In this document: one piece after another, positions 62,859 to 64,000 of the stretch
Position numbering within the stretch: position 1 is the first letter of the stretch
Layout: the number at the start of each line of letters is the position of its first letter
Assembly: GCF_030378205.1 (NCBI RefSeq)
Contig: NZ_CP127385.1
Span: 3,574,001 to 3,638,000, forward strand
Length of the DNA stretch: 64,000 bases
DNA from: Bradyrhizobium sp. NP1
GTDB taxonomy: Bacteria > Pseudomonadota > Alphaproteobacteria > Rhizobiales > Xanthobacteraceae
Direction: 5' to 3'
Notes under the pieces: generated by a model
Told to the model about the DNA's origin: nothing
What the model saw: the letters and a program-made list of their open reading frames with translations, nothing else
The model's database searches: none
Program-made: the position numbers and the translations under genes

Positions 62859-64000
62859 TCAGCGGAAGGTGTGGCGGAGCTTTTGCGCCAGATTGAGCAG
62901 CGTCTGGTTGCGCTTCACCATCCGCTTGGTGCGGTTGAGCCCGGACATCGCAGGCGCGGCCAGCCTGCCGCGCAAGGTCAGCGGGATGAAGCTGTCGAAA
63001 ATCGGCTCGTCGTCCTTGCAGAACATGCGCTTGTAGTCGTCCGAACCGATGCCGAGGTCGAGCGCGCGATAGCCTTGCTCCGCGTGGCGGTCGATGATGC
63101 TGCGCATCAGGATCAGTCCCGGGCTGTAGCGCGCGCGCTCTGACAGCGTGTAGGTGTTGAACATCATCGAGAAGCGCGCGCCGTCGGCGACGCCGGCGAA
63201 TATCGCGATGACCTCCTCGTCGCATTCGAGCGCGTGAATATCGATGGCGCGGCCTCCGCCCGGGAGCGGCGCACGGCAGGCGCCGCGGATGAACTGCTCG
63301 ACGCCCGGTTCGGCAAAGACGTCGGGAAGCTTCTGCTCTGCCATCCGCAGCGGCTTGACGCGGAAGAACCAGTCGAGCAGCCGGTCGATGTCGGCGTCGC
63401 TGCTTGCGACATGGTAGCGGTAACCCGACGCCTGCAGCTTGCGCTCCTTGCCCTTGAGGCGGCGGCGGAACGAGTTGCTGAGCAGATCCGTGGGCGCGGC
63501 GCCCGGCGCGATCGCCAGCACCGGGCAGTCATTGACCGATGGCTGCCTCGGCAGCAGCGCAAAGGGATTGAGGACGTCGCGCCAATGCCGCGGCTGCTGC
63601 GTCAGCGCCAGCACATCGGCTGCGGATTGCGCCCGCAGCGGCGCGAGCAGGGCGGTGAGGTCGGCAAGCGTCGCCTGCCTGGCGAACTCGGCATCCCACA
63701 GCGCCATGTTGAACGTGGTGTGCTTGCCGCCCATGAAGCAGGCGAGGCGGAGGCCATGCCACGCCTCGAGCACCAGCGGCAGCAGCAACAGCGGCCTTCG
63801 CTCGCCGTCGCGGGCGACCACGACAAGCGCGGCGGCATTCTCGCGCGCTCCCACTTCGCGGTACCAATGGCTCAGCAGATCGAAGCGCTGATAGGGTGTT
63901 GAAAGCTGGCCCTGCGCCTCGAGCTGGCGCCAGGCCGGTTCGGCCGAGGCGAGATCGGGAATGATTTCCACGCTCGCGATGCGGCTGTCGCGCGATCGCG
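62859..64000 (-). CDS. CelD/BcsL-type GNAT acetyltransferase-fold protein (5' end missing)
   Basis: At least 370 residues. It has two GNAT-like halves with RRRLKGKERKLQASGY in the centre, then RFSMMFNTYTLSERARYSPGLILMRSII and ALDLGIGSDDYKRMFC, the classical Acetyltransf_6 signature. The reverse-strand frame is open to the right edge, and the residues before the GTG at 63971 (RIAS) continue a typical N-terminus, so the true start probably lies outside. Homologues occur in cellulose and exopolysaccharide operons and may acylate the polymer or a precursor. It converges with the Wzz-like gene, 5 bp apart. Confidence 0.85.
   Translation of the reverse strand, partial: RSRDSRIASVEIIPDLASAEPAWRQLEAQGQLSTPYQRFDLLSHWYREVGARENAAALVVVARDGERRPLLLLPLVLEAWHGLRLACFMGGKHTTFNMALWDAEFARQATLADLTALLAPLRAQSAADVLALTQQPRHWRDVLNPFALLPRQPSVNDCPVLAIAPGAAPTDLLSNSFRRRLKGKERKLQASGYRYHVASSDADIDRLLDWFFRVKPLRMAEQKLPDVFAEPGVEQFIRGACRAPLPGGGRAIDIHALECDEEVIAIFAGVADGARFSMMFNTYTLSERARYSPGLILMRSIIDRHAEQGYRALDLGIGSDDYKRMFCKDDEPIFDSFIPLTLRGRLAAPAMSGLNRTKRMVKRNQTLLNLAQKLRHTFR

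Noticed and set aside
1..64000. CRISPR arrays, tRNA or rRNA genes, insertion sequences and prophage genes
   Set aside because: Looked for regular spacer-repeat patterns, cloverleaf-like sequences and transposase or integrase motifs; none seen.

Overview
The window looks like chromosome from a Bradyrhizobium-type alphaproteobacterium (Nitrobacteraceae). It is GC-rich, carries a GcrA-type cell-cycle regulator, has many small rhizobial hypothetical proteins, and contains a palindromic intergenic repeat of the kind I associate with Bradyrhizobiaceae. No rRNA, tRNA, CRISPR array, transposase or phage gene was seen. The assignment rests on gene content and recalled family knowledge, not on a database search.

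Region 1 (1-33.7 kb) is a large surface-polysaccharide locus of the Wzx/Wzy type. It encodes a Wzc-like co-polymerase and tyrosine kinase (cut by the left edge), a Wzy-like polymerase, a Wzx-like flippase, and glycosyltransferases of families GT2, GT4 (three), GT8, GT9 and GT25. It also has an OafA-type acyltransferase, a DegT/DnrJ sugar aminotransferase, two secreted clan-A-like glycosidases, a DUF1080 protein and a metallophosphoesterase. Two features stand out. One is a translationally coupled heptose-type module (HldE, AGE-family epimerase, extended SDR, with a GT9 upstream). The other is four intact GMC-type FAD oxidoreductases plus the remnant of a fifth. No initiating sugar-phosphate transferase was found here.

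Region 2 (33.7-37.6 kb) holds small hypothetical and membrane proteins with several palindromic or repeated intergenic sequences.

Region 3 (37.7-55.6 kb) is mixed. It has bifunctional manC (GDP-mannose supply), a class II aldolase, an SDR, a GcrA paralogue with a small ribbon-helix-helix-like protein, two very small membrane proteins, a GFA protein, an AraC-family regulator, a PPK2 polyphosphate kinase and a possible LCIB-type carbonic anhydrase. At 46.2-50.2 kb a compact operon encodes a DUF5132 protein, an HMA_2 protein, a P1B-type ATPase without a CPC motif, and an EcsC protein. This resembles the fez clusters that build ferrosome iron-storage organelles. It is followed by formamidase, YdcF, DUF169, a saccharopine-dehydrogenase-like reductase, and a flavin monooxygenase divergent from a MarR regulator.

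Region 4 (56.2-64 kb) is a second exopolysaccharide locus. It encodes an O-antigen-ligase/Wzy-like protein, a polyprenyl-phosphate hexose-1-phosphate transferase, a GT4, a Wzz/GumC-like protein whose kinase domain has lost its P-loop, and a CelD-like GNAT protein running off the right edge. Its initiating transferase may also serve the first locus.
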